From the NCBI GenBank assembly GCA_963676655.2, contig CAXXKX010000002.1, positions 744,001 to 808,000 on the forward strand: a DNA stretch of 64,000 nucleotides, in the 5' to 3' direction. The stretch's first letter is position 1. Every line of letters starts with the position of its first letter. Below the pieces are notes generated by a model. The model did no database searches and had not been told where the DNA came from. It saw nothing but the letters and a program-made list of their open reading frames with translations. A program made the position numbers and the translations under genes. Below are positions 28,844 through 37,205 of this stretch, piece by piece. Source of the stretch: G963676655 sp963676655 (GTDB lineage: Bacteria > Verrucomicrobiota > Lentisphaeria > Victivallales > Victivallaceae).

Positions 28844-28933
28844 GATTTTTCCTCCGTTGTTGACTAGATTATACCATAACTTGGTTTAATATATTTTCTT
28901 AAAGCATTGCAAGTTAAGTTATTATGTTGTTTT

Positions 28934-30736
28934 TTATTGTCCGTTTTCGAGTTTATTCAGTTCTATGTATCTTTCGTGCAATGGAAATAAATCCAGGGCG
29001 GTTTTTAAATATTGTCTTGCTTTTGCTTGGTCGCCGCGCATCTTGTTGATATGATAGAGCCGAATATATAGAGCGGCTCGTTTTGGAGAGAGAGCTAGTG
29101 CTTTCATATACATTTGTTCCGCTTCGTATGGGTTGTTGTGACTCATCATAAAGTCACCGGCGGTAAACCATGGAAAAGGTGATTGCGGCAGGAGATCGAC
29201 GCATTGCCGGAGCAGAGAGGTTACTTTTTCAGGAGAAACACGCATGAATGCTTCCGGTGTTTTTGTCCGGCGGTCGCAAAGGTCAAGCAGGCGTTCAAAA
29301 ACTTCCTGATAGCGCAGGATTTGTCGGCTGTGATAGAACGTCAGGGAACTCAGTGCCAAGCATCCTGCGATTGTTAACAGCTTCAGCCATGTTTTTGTTT
29401 TTCCAGGTAGGCATTCCTGCGTATCGCTGGAGACTGTCGCCATCATTGATAAAAGCAATGCCGCCGACATCGAGGCGGGTATTTGCAGGTGAACATCGAA
29501 CATACAGTGAATGAAAAAGGCAAGCAGTCCACAGAAAATAGCCCCGTCGAGAGTGAATATCGCCTTTAACAGACGTTCATGACGTATTTTTTTCCAAAGG
29601 ACAAAGAGCGGCCAGAGAATTGCCGCAGTTACCGCCAGGCCACCGAAAATTCCAGTCTGAGCAGCAAAAGCCATGATGATGTTGTGCGGCATGTGAGGTG
29701 CTTCAGAGGTCGGATAGGTCTTGATCTTCATATAGTCGTGAAAAAAATCACCCCAGCCGGTTCCGGCAAAAGGATGAGCCAGCATCATCTCGCCGGATCT
29801 CAAAATATAGTCTATTCTGACTCGCATTGAAGCAAAACTTCGTTCCGTCGTGGAAATGTATACCGTTCCGCCTATGATGGCTAACGGGACAAGAATGCAA
29901 GTAGCAATTTTCAGTCTTTTGTTTACAGGAAAAAGGATAATGCAGAAAGACATCATGGCGATCAAAGAAAGGTATGAGGCCCTGCTTCGAGTGTAGCCAA
30001 AGACAAAAAGAGCAAGGATTCCGAAAAGTACCATGAACAACGGGCGCGATATTTTTACCGGTTCGACTTTGGCGGTGAATTTATGGATAATGGCAAGAAC
30101 CAGCGGAAAAGTCAATAAAATAAAGCCCCCGAGGGCGTTACTCGATGCGAAAGTGGAAAATATTCTGATATCGCCAACTTTCACCTTGAAGTCTCCGGCG
30201 AGTTCGACTCCGGTTTTGCTTTCCCGCTGTTCGATGAATTCCATCGTGTCTTTGAAGCCATGAAAATATTGCTCAAGTCCAAGCAGCAGAGTCGTTACCA
30301 GGCCAATTGCCAGAGCTGCAGCCAGAATTTTTTTTGCGTCGGGACGGGCCGACAGTACCAGGGTTGCGGTCAACATAAAACAAATGATTCCGGCCATGTG
30401 AGTCAGCTCAATATACGGTGAAATATAGGTTGAAGCATTGATGCAGCCGAGGAATGACAACCCGAAAGTCAGCAGCCATAATCCAGCTCCAATCCAGAGG
30501 TCTCGGTGTCTGGAGAAGTCCGGCGGCATGATTATAACACTGACAACCAGCAGGATACTGGAGAAGAATGCCAGGAGCAAAGGCGGCCAGGTGATGATTG
30601 TCAGAGAGATCAGATCGCGCGGAAACATGGGCGCAACTTCCGGGATGCCTACAATGCTGGCCAGTTTCAACGGCATGATAAATGTAAACGTGGCAGTTAC
30701 CCAGATTACAATGTCTTGTAACAGCTTTTTATTCAT
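28934..30736 (-). CDS. O-antigen ligase-like (Wzy_C/WaaL) membrane protein with C-terminal TPR
   Basis: 600 residues. About 11-12 membrane helices to residue 470, with the periplasmic loop typical of O-antigen ligases/polymerases (HPFAGTGWGDF, then PHMPHNIIMAFAAQTGIFGG) and the upstream Arg-rich YTRSRASYLSL motif. The C-terminal ~100 residues contain TPR-like units (PYEAEQMYMKALALSPKRAALYIRLYHINK, ARQYLKTALDLFP). It probably transfers or polymerises surface glycans or glycosylates proteins. Adjacent genes give no further clue. Confidence 0.82.
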   Translation of the reverse strand: MNKKLLQDIVIWVTATFTFIMPLKLASIVGIPEVAPMFPRDLISLTIITWPPLLLAFFSSILLVVSVIIMPPDFSRHRDLWIGAGLWLLTFGLSFLGCINASTYISPYIELTHMAGIICFMLTATLVLSARPDAKKILAAALAIGLVTTLLLGLEQYFHGFKDTMEFIEQRESKTGVELAGDFKVKVGDIRIFSTFASSNALGGFILLTFPLVLAIIHKFTAKVEPVKISRPLFMVLFGILALFVFGYTRSRASYLSLIAMMSFCIILFPVNKRLKIATCILVPLAIIGGTVYISTTERSFASMRVRIDYILRSGEMMLAHPFAGTGWGDFFHDYMKIKTYPTSEAPHMPHNIIMAFAAQTGIFGGLAVTAAILWPLFVLWKKIRHERLLKAIFTLDGAIFCGLLAFFIHCMFDVHLQIPASMSAALLLSMMATVSSDTQECLPGKTKTWLKLLTIAGCLALSSLTFYHSRQILRYQEVFERLLDLCDRRTKTPEAFMRVSPEKVTSLLRQCVDLLPQSPFPWFTAGDFMMSHNNPYEAEQMYMKALALSPKRAALYIRLYHINKMRGDQAKARQYLKTALDLFPLHERYIELNKLENGQ

Positions 30737-30761
30737 GCCGGATATCCTTTACTTCTAAATG

Positions 30762-30788
30762 AAAAAGCGGACGGGGCTGCCGTCCGCT
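30762..30788 (-). terminator. intrinsic terminator after the 130-aa lipoprotein gene
   Basis: 9-bp perfect stem (AGCGGACGG / CCGTCCGCT) with a short loop and five T residues on the minus strand, 16 bp past the lipoprotein stop codon and before the O-antigen-ligase-like start. Confidence 0.85.
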
Positions 30789-30804
30789 ATAATAAATGGT
30801 GCGC

Positions 30805-31197
30805 TTATTTGATGCCGGTTCCGGAAACCTGCCATTCACGGGACCACAGGATCAGGGACCAGAAAAGCCATTTCTCCTGGTAATCGGAGTCAAGGTTTAT
30901 GATCTTGGAAGCATTTCTTCCGCGAGCGGTCCGGAAAGTCATCAGCATAGTGTTTTCAAGCGTGCAGCTGTCGCGGAAAACCATGATTTTACCTGGATGA
31001 TTATAGCTGCCGGAGAAAATAGGAATTACATTGAACAGATATATTCCTGAAATAATACCGTGAACTTGGATAATCGGGGTGGAACGGTCGATAGATACGT
31101 CCATACTGTTGAAATTCTCTGAAGTATCGACCGATGAACAACCAGCCAGCAGCAGCATCACTGCGGCGAATAAGGTTACAGAGGCGGTTTTAAGCAT
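30805..31197 (-). CDS. small lipoprotein of unknown function
   Basis: 130 residues from the ATG at 31197. This start is preferred over one 12 codons upstream because ATGGAG lies at the right distance and the protein then begins directly with a lipoprotein signal (MLKTASVTLFAAVMLLLAGC, lipobox LAGC). The rest (VHGIISGIYLFNVIPIFSGSYN, ARGRNASKIINLDSDY) has no domain I recognise. Single-gene unit with its own terminator. Confidence 0.75.
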   Translation of the reverse strand: MLKTASVTLFAAVMLLLAGCSSVDTSENFNSMDVSIDRSTPIIQVHGIISGIYLFNVIPIFSGSYNHPGKIMVFRDSCTLENTMLMTFRTARGRNASKIINLDSDYQEKWLFWSLILWSREWQVSGTGIK

Positions 31198-31279
31198 TTT
31201 TTTAACTCCATATTTAGGGTTGTAATTGTTCAAACAAATTTATGCAGATACACTAATCTTATTTTTGTTTTTTTCAAGT

Positions 31280-32566
31280 TTATGAATTAAGTCTTTCCAT
31301 TGCGCGGTAGGCAATATCGCGACGACAAAAACATCCCTCCCAGCAAATCTTATCAACGGCGGAGTAGGCCTTGTTCAAGGCTTCACGAATATCTTTTCCG
31401 CGGGCGGTGACGCCAAGTACCCGGCCGCCGCTGTTGACTATTTTGCCGTTTTTTTCCGCTGTTCCGGCGTGGAACACAACCGCGCCTGCGGCCGCGGCTT
31501 CGTCGAGTCCGAGGATCGGGTGACCTTTTGCATAAGATCCCGGATAGCCGCCGGAAGCCAATACCACGCAGACGGCAGTATCGTCGGACCAATCAAGTTG
31601 TACTTCCGACAACCGGCGGTCGACTACCGCTTCCATTGCTTCAAGTAGATCGCTGTCAAGGCGCATCATCACCGATTGTACTTCAGGATCGCCAAAGCGA
31701 ACGTTGAATTCCAGAACTTTCGGTCCATCCTCTGTGACCATAATACCGACAAACAGCAAACCCCGGAAATCAAGATTTTCCGCATTGATGCCTTGAAGGA
31801 ACGGATCAAGTATTTCCGTTTTGATCCGGTCCATCATCGCTTCGGTTACCACCGGGGCAGGGGAGTAGGAGCCCATGCCGCCGGTGTTCGGGCCGGCGTC
31901 GCCGTCAAAAGCGCGCTTATGATCCTGGGATGAAACCAGCGGCAGAATCGTTTTGCCGTCGGTCATAGCCAGAATGGAGGCTTCTTCTCCGAAGAGGCAT
32001 TCTTCGACCAGAACTTTGGCTCCGGCGCTGCCGAATGCGCCTTCAAAGCATCCCTTGATAAAGTCAATCGCTTCATCGGCGGAGAAGGCGACCAGGACGC
32101 CTTTGCCGGCGGCTAGTCCATCAGCTTTGATTACTATGCCTTTTTTGCCTTTGGCGAATTGTTGCCTGACATATTCCGCGGCGGGGGAGACGCTGGTAAA
32201 AAGTTCGGATTCGGCAGTTGGAATCCCATATTTGATCATAAATTGCTTGGCGTAATCTTTGGACCCCTCAAGCTGGGCAGCCTTTTTGTCGGGTCCGAAG
32301 ACTTTAAGTCCTCTGGCCCGCATGACATCGACCATTCCGTCACAAAGCGGTGCTTCCGGACCGACGACACAAAACTCGATGCCTTCTGAAACGGCAAAGT
32401 CGGTCATTTCCTGAAGTTGATCAACTCCAATATTAACGCATTCGGCATCCTGAGCGATTCCGGCATTTCCCGGGGCGCAGTAAACTTTATCAACTTTCGG
32501 GCTTTGGGCCAGTTTCCAACACAAAACATGTTCGCGTCCGCCGCTGCCGACAACTAATACTTTCAT
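31280..32566 (-). CDS. purD: phosphoribosylamine-glycine ligase
   Basis: 428 residues, normal length. Second step of purine synthesis: phosphoribosylamine + glycine + ATP to GAR. N-terminal GSGGREHVLCWKL and APGNAGI, VVGPEAPLCDG, the ATP-grasp region with KADGLAAGKGVLVA, GEEASILAMTDG, DHKRAFDGDAGPNTGGMG and EFNVRFGDPEVQ are all present. A GGAGA site precedes the ATG. It stands apart from other pur genes here. Confidence 0.97.
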   Translation of the reverse strand: MKVLVVGSGGREHVLCWKLAQSPKVDKVYCAPGNAGIAQDAECVNIGVDQLQEMTDFAVSEGIEFCVVGPEAPLCDGMVDVMRARGLKVFGPDKKAAQLEGSKDYAKQFMIKYGIPTAESELFTSVSPAAEYVRQQFAKGKKGIVIKADGLAAGKGVLVAFSADEAIDFIKGCFEGAFGSAGAKVLVEECLFGEEASILAMTDGKTILPLVSSQDHKRAFDGDAGPNTGGMGSYSPAPVVTEAMMDRIKTEILDPFLQGINAENLDFRGLLFVGIMVTEDGPKVLEFNVRFGDPEVQSVMMRLDSDLLEAMEAVVDRRLSEVQLDWSDDTAVCVVLASGGYPGSYAKGHPILGLDEAAAAGAVVFHAGTAEKNGKIVNSGGRVLGVTARGKDIREALNKAYSAVDKICWEGCFCRRDIAYRAMERLNS

Positions 32567-32783
32567 AGAAAATCTCCAGTTTGCAATAAAAAATCAAGCA
32601 TATAAATTTAAACAAATAAAATAGTCGTGATCTGCCGATTGTCAAGCATTTTGCGTTATTTAAAGAACGCTATTTTGATACAGTGATCCGTGCGTTGTAA
32701 AGAAATAAAATAATTAACAACTGATTTTTTGTTTATGTTTAAGTAATTGTTGTGTAGTTGTTTGTGGTTTTTTATTTGGTTTG

Positions 32784-33236
32784 TTATTGTGTTAATAACG
32801 GCAGGAAGCTCTTGAAAGTTGCTTTGTCATCCCTTTGAGATCCGAACTTCTTGACCGTTGCCTTGTCCCTGTAGATATTTTCGGCTTTGTTGGTAATTCC
32901 CACGCGCCAATCCATATTCCGGGTGAAGAGAATGCCTTCTCCTGTGGCTTTGATTGTCTTATGGGTATTAAGTTTCCAGCTGATACCGACAACGTCATAG
33001 CCGTTTGAATCGACGGTATAGCGGAACATCGGCGGCATTACTTTAATCAATTCCTTTTCTTTTGGATTTACCATATTACGATTTCGGATAATCATAAATC
33101 TGACATAGTCGATTAAATCATTTTTTTGTTTTTCGGTCAGATCAAGCGGTTTTCTGCCGGGGCCGACAGAATTACAGCCGTTGAAAATCAAAACAGAAAT
33201 GGTGCATACCAGTAATATTGATATTTTTTTTCCCAT
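32784..33236 (-). CDS. lipoprotein of unknown function
   Basis: 150 residues from the ATG at 33236, chosen for AGGAG nearby and because it opens with a lipoprotein signal (MGKKISILLVCTISVLIFNGC). An ORF extending upstream would overlap the preceding Nif3 gene. The mature part (EKQKNDLIDYVRFMIIRN, MPPMFRYTVDSNGYDVVGISWKL) is unrecognised. It is 17 bp after the Nif3-like gene and ends the minus-strand run from 36638. Confidence 0.72.
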   Translation of the reverse strand: MGKKISILLVCTISVLIFNGCNSVGPGRKPLDLTEKQKNDLIDYVRFMIIRNRNMVNPKEKELIKVMPPMFRYTVDSNGYDVVGISWKLNTHKTIKATGEGILFTRNMDWRVGITNKAENIYRDKATVKKFGSQRDDKATFKSFLPLLTQ

Positions 33237-33253
33237 GATTAAACTCCTGAAAT

Positions 33254-34015
33254 TTAAAGACCTGTTGGTATATCGACGAAAACACATTCGAGATCAAATT
33301 CTTTATTCAGTTCACGCATTACCGCCATGACCCCAGGGGTCTCAGACTTGTAATGCCCAAGAGTGATTACCGGGATTCCGCTTTCTTTGGTCGGATGATA
33401 CATCGTGTGAGAAAATTCCCCGGTAACATAGCAGTCAAGCCCAACTCCTTCAACTGCCGCCAAACCATCCATGCCGCCGCCGCCGGAAACAATTCCAACG
33501 CTGGAGATTCGTTTTTGCGGATCTCCGAAGATGCGAGCCGAACAGTGCAGCTCTTTTTCAAAAACGGTAGTAATTCCGGCAGGAGTTGACTCGTTCTGGA
33601 GCTCCCCGCATACTCCGATGTCAATTCCGCTGTATTTGCAGAACGTCTTCCGGTTGACCAGATCCAGCATATCCGCCAACAGCGCATTATGACCGATTTC
33701 GGGGTGTGCGTCCAAAGGCAGGTGAACCGCGTATAATGAAATATCATTTTTAAAAAGAGTTGTCAGTCGATTAGCGACTGAGCCGGTAAAACGCTTCGGA
33801 TACGCATCCCAGCTGATCCCGTGGTGAACAAAAATAAAGTCGGCGGAGATGGCAGCGGCTCGTTCAAATAGTTCTAAAGAGGCGTCAACACTGAATAGCG
33901 CTTTTTTTACGTGCCTGGAACCTTCGACCTGCAAACCATTATTGGAATGGTCGTTTGGCGCGATGGACAGGTTCAGGCGATTGTCGAGATATCCGGTTAA
34001 TTCTTTCAGTTCCAT
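33254..34015 (-). CDS. Nif3/YbgI-like dinuclear metal protein
   Basis: 253 residues. NIF3 family features: NDHSNNGLQVEG near the N-terminus, DASLELFERA, FIFVHHGISW (metal-binding HH), YAVHLPLDAHPEIGHNALLAD, and the C-terminal GHYKSETPGVMAV with the last metal ligands. The family is universal; GTP cyclohydrolase-like or hydrolase roles have been proposed but are not settled. The gene starts 2 bp after the preceding stop, so it is translationally coupled. Confidence 0.9.
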   Translation of the reverse strand: MELKELTGYLDNRLNLSIAPNDHSNNGLQVEGSRHVKKALFSVDASLELFERAAAISADFIFVHHGISWDAYPKRFTGSVANRLTTLFKNDISLYAVHLPLDAHPEIGHNALLADMLDLVNRKTFCKYSGIDIGVCGELQNESTPAGITTVFEKELHCSARIFGDPQKRISSVGIVSGGGGMDGLAAVEGVGLDCYVTGEFSHTMYHPTKESGIPVITLGHYKSETPGVMAVMRELNKEFDLECVFVDIPTGL

Positions 34016-34017
34016 AA

Positions 34018-34968
34018 TTACTGATCCTCAGTTTTCGGGGTGTCCAGGTTTATGAATCTGGTCATTATGACTTTCCAGCGCAGTTCACTGCCGGCTTTAT
34101 TTCTGAAATAAATTTTCAAGCTGTCGAGCCTGCGTTTGCTTTTGGCTATTTCCTGCATTTCAGAGGTTGTCGACCGGAACAGTACCGCGTGCGGATTGGC
34201 AACGCCCATTTTCTTGAGCGTTTTTACCGCCTTGAAATAAGTCAGGCGACAAAGCTGGTTGCGAATAAGCAGCCAGGCCGGGCCGGCAAAGGCGGCAATC
34301 CAGAACGGCCAGATTTCATATTTATATTCGGCAAAGAATTTCAGGCTTTGGGCTGAAAGCAACACCAGGACCGGAATCAGGAACAACATAGCGTCCCATT
34401 TGGTCCGGAAGCAGTTGCCCATATAACGTCGAATCCGGCTTGGCGCGGTCATATAGGCGAAGTGTTCTTCGTAAATCATATCATGCAGCGGGCCGCGGGC
34501 GGAATGACACAGCTCGTGCGCCAACAGTTCGTCGCGCCGGTAAATAAACCATTTCAGCCGGTCTGCGAAACTGCGCCGGATCAGGAAGACTGAAAAGAGT
34601 GATCCCGGCATGGTATATGCACAGCCGCCCCAAAGCAGGCCCAGGCTTTTAGAGAGAAAAAAACCGGGAACCCAGGCAACCGAGAATGCGAACAAAGTTT
34701 GAGTTATTTCGGCTGCTTCACTGATTATTTCCTTGCTGATTAACTCTTTTTTCTTGAGTGGAAAGCCCGGAAATAATTCGACTTTGCCATTATCGTTCAG
34801 TTCCTTATGGAAATTTTGCAGACGCACATGCAGTTCAAGCAGACGTTTTTTGAATGAATCCAATTCTTCCCCAGGGGCAGGGAGCAAGCCGCACTTGTCC
34901 AGTTCGACCAGAGTGTCCGTGTTGTCTTCTTTTAATTGTTCAATAAGTTTTCGGTCCAGCGACTGCAT
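34018..34968 (-). CDS. membrane protein with HExxH motif, putative metallopeptidase
   Basis: 316 residues. A charged helical N-terminus, two hydrophobic segments at about 90-130, then RRDELLAHELCHSARGPLHD with HELCH at 151-155 and a Glu pair at 167-168 that could be the third zinc ligand. Two more membrane segments follow at about 192-212 and 222-240, then a basic C-terminal tail. An HExxH between membrane segments is seen in several integral-membrane peptidase families, but overall I do not recognise a known family. It lies in an operon-like run between an EamA transporter and a Nif3-like gene. Confidence 0.6.
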   Translation of the reverse strand: MQSLDRKLIEQLKEDNTDTLVELDKCGLLPAPGEELDSFKKRLLELHVRLQNFHKELNDNGKVELFPGFPLKKKELISKEIISEAAEITQTLFAFSVAWVPGFFLSKSLGLLWGGCAYTMPGSLFSVFLIRRSFADRLKWFIYRRDELLAHELCHSARGPLHDMIYEEHFAYMTAPSRIRRYMGNCFRTKWDAMLFLIPVLVLLSAQSLKFFAEYKYEIWPFWIAAFAGPAWLLIRNQLCRLTYFKAVKTLKKMGVANPHAVLFRSTTSEMQEIAKSKRRLDSLKIYFRNKAGSELRWKVIMTRFINLDTPKTEDQ

Positions 34969-35027
34969 TTAACTTTCCAGATATTATATTGTCATATTGG
35001 ATAAATATAGTCCGAGATGCGATAAAA

Positions 35028-35915
35028 TCAACCTCTGCTGAAAATGATTATTGCGCCAAGGATAAGGAAAGCGGCGATGATCCTGCGAACCAACAGGCTG
35101 GATGAAATTTTTGATTCGAGGTGAGCGTGACCCAAATGTGCAATCAATACTCCAAGTAGAATGGAAATGATTCCGCGGGTTGACTGAACAATATTGCCAT
35201 AGACTGCCCCGATCAGCGCAAAGCATGCAAACAGCATCAGCATCGCCCCGAACCAGAAGATCGCGAAAGGCAATCCCAGTTTGAATTTCTTTATTTTTTC
35301 CCCGGAAATAAAAAATATCACCGGCAAAGCGACTATGCCGCAAAAAATATAGACGTATACGGCCCCAATTACGGAGTTAAGGATGAGTTTATCCCGTCCG
35401 AGAGCATCAACCAGTTCACGAATATACAGGTCGGACAATGAATAGCCGGAACATGTGCTCAGCAGCCATAATGCCCCGGAAAAGGAGATTGATTTACCGC
35501 TCCAGTTGGACACTATGGCGCCGATCAGACATAGTCCGGCAGCACCCCATTGCCACAAAGAGAGGTGGCCGTTAAAAAAAAGTACGCTGAACATTGCTAC
35601 TGTGATGATTTTCAAGCCCAGTAATGGAGCGGCCCTGGATGGTTCCAGATGACGAATGGTCATGAAGAATGAGAATTGTCCCCAGAAATATGCTATGGCA
35701 CAAGCTGCCAGGGGCCATGCGTACACTTTGAATTCCGGTATATGCCCGGTCGGCAGGAACGGCAGGATTACCAGGGAGAAAATCCCCATCATTATATGGG
35801 AAACCACCAGCAATTCAAATGAGCTGCCGTATTTGCTCAAATAAGCGCGTGAACTAAGATAAGAAAAAGACTGGGAGACAGCCGCTCCCAGTCCGAATAT
35901 TATACCGAGAATCAT
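35028..35915 (-). CDS. EamA/DMT-family transporter
   Basis: 295 residues with ten predicted membrane helices in two five-helix halves, the normal architecture of drug/metabolite transporters. The first half ends in HLEPSRAAPLLGLKIITVAMFS and the second in STRGIISILLGVLIAHLGH, the classic EamA positions. Substrate unknown. It begins 21 bp after the cupin lipoprotein gene, so the two are probably co-transcribed. Confidence 0.85.
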   Translation of the reverse strand: MILGIIFGLGAAVSQSFSYLSSRAYLSKYGSSFELLVVSHIMMGIFSLVILPFLPTGHIPEFKVYAWPLAACAIAYFWGQFSFFMTIRHLEPSRAAPLLGLKIITVAMFSVLFFNGHLSLWQWGAAGLCLIGAIVSNWSGKSISFSGALWLLSTCSGYSLSDLYIRELVDALGRDKLILNSVIGAVYVYIFCGIVALPVIFFISGEKIKKFKLGLPFAIFWFGAMLMLFACFALIGAVYGNIVQSTRGIISILLGVLIAHLGHAHLESKISSSLLVRRIIAAFLILGAIIIFSRG

Positions 35916-35936
35916 GTAGTATAAGAAATCCGCCTG

Positions 35937-36638
35937 TTATTTAATGTTAGGCTCTGTGTTTTCTTTAGGAGTCAGGGTTTGAATCTTGGGATCTTTATCT
36001 TTACCCATATTCATTGGTGTCTCACCATTGTATTTGCCGGAGAATAAACCATCCTTGCCGGGACCGTCATTAGTCTTTTTAAGCGGTTTGAGTTTTTTGA
36101 GTGTTTTTTCAATAGATGGTGTATATGCGGGAGAAATTATCGACAGGAAAGTCAAATTGTCCTTGGTATTGTTAATAACTGTCTGCTGCTGGTTGGCGGG
36201 AACATAGATCAGTTTGTTTTTGCGCAGGGCGTAGTCTTTACCATTGACTCTCAGAATGCCGCTGCCTTCAAGGACGTAAAATGTTTCAGGATATTTCAGG
36301 GTATGGAGAACGGTGTATTGTTTTGGTTCCAGGGATACGGTAGTCAGACTGTATTTAATATCGACATTCTCATTATAAGGACTTAATAACTGCATGATTT
36401 TGCCATGGGTAACATCATTTTTAACCGGTTTTACATCAAAAGCGGTTCTGACGATAACTTTATCCCCTTGGCGAAGCGGTTGCAGTAATGCTTCCGGATT
36501 GCCGGGTTTTTCTTTCATGCCGGTAAAGTTTCCGGTATCTTTTTTCACATCTTTGTATGTCTTTTTAACAGTACTGCATCCGGTAAATATCAAAGATGCT
36601 GATGCAAAAGCGAGAATTCCTAAAGCATGATGTTTCAT
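35937..36638 (-). CDS. lipoprotein with cupin domain
   Basis: 233 residues. Lipoprotein signal with lipobox FTGC at about 18-21, then a single cupin_2-like barrel at about 95-170 (SLEPKQYTVLHTLKYPETFYVLEGSGILRVNGK, LIYVPANQQQTVIN). Only some of the usual metal His positions remain. The C-terminal tail is Lys/Pro/Asn-rich. AGGAG precedes the ATG. First gene of the run reaching to 32784; function unknown. Confidence 0.75.
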   Translation of the reverse strand: MKHHALGILAFASASLIFTGCSTVKKTYKDVKKDTGNFTGMKEKPGNPEALLQPLRQGDKVIVRTAFDVKPVKNDVTHGKIMQLLSPYNENVDIKYSLTTVSLEPKQYTVLHTLKYPETFYVLEGSGILRVNGKDYALRKNKLIYVPANQQQTVINNTKDNLTFLSIISPAYTPSIEKTLKKLKPLKKTNDGPGKDGLFSGKYNGETPMNMGKDKDPKIQTLTPKENTEPNIK

Positions 36639-37205
36639 ATTGCTAACTCCTATTTCTTTAAAGCACAGTTTTCAATGAGTAAATTACTCACCTTGCAATA
36701 TAGTTTTGTCTGGATGATTATGCAAACCTTATATCATTTTCCTTTCGATTTTTTTCAGTCATTTTTTTATTAAAACGTTGAAATATTGCTTCTTTGAAAA
36801 AACAATTTTTACGTTTGGGACAGATTAATGGCTTGTTGGCATTTCTTTTATCCAAAAAGTTTAGGATGCCGAAGCAGGTCAAAAACAATGGGAGGCCTTT
36901 AATATATTGCATTCATGTTCTTATTGATATTATTTTGCAGCTTCCAACGGAAGACTTTCTTTTTTGTCTTCTTATAATATTACAAAAATGAAATATATCT
37001 GCAATAAAGCACATTTTTGTATATATGATTTCATTAGTTTACGTTATGGTAATTTAACTTTGTGTTTGTACTTTGTTTATTATTAGTTATTTATGAGTTT
37101 GTGGTGAAAATGTGGCACGGCATTTGCGTAAAGAGATTGCAGGATATCCGATTTGCAAACGAGTGTAAATCAAAAAACAAGTTAATTGAAAGGAAAGAAC
37201 GAATT
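36639..37205. other. AT-rich divergent intergenic region
   Basis: 567 bp between the cupin lipoprotein (minus) and amtB (plus). Two short ORFs here (about 64-65 codons) lack ribosome sites and recognisable features and I treat them as chance. The region carries the sigma-54 promoter listed separately; I could not find a convincing NtrC site. Confidence 0.6.
37113..37127 (+). promoter_or_regulatory. sigma-54 (RpoN) promoter of amtB-glnK
   Basis: TGGCACGGCATTTGC matches the -24/-12 consensus TGGCACG-N4-TTGC exactly, with the invariant GG and GC separated by ten bases. Transcription would start near 37139, about 67 bp before the amtB ATG. This fits nitrogen control through an NtrC-type activator. 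Confidence 0.88.

Noticed and set aside
36718..36991. Two overlapping opposite-strand ORFs of 64-65 codons upstream of amtB
   Set aside because: Mutually antisense, AT-driven composition, no ribosome sites, no recognisable features.
37062..37205. 48-codon N-terminal extension of amtB
   Set aside because: It would place the sigma-54 promoter inside the coding region and precede a clear signal peptide that has its own ribosome site at 37206.
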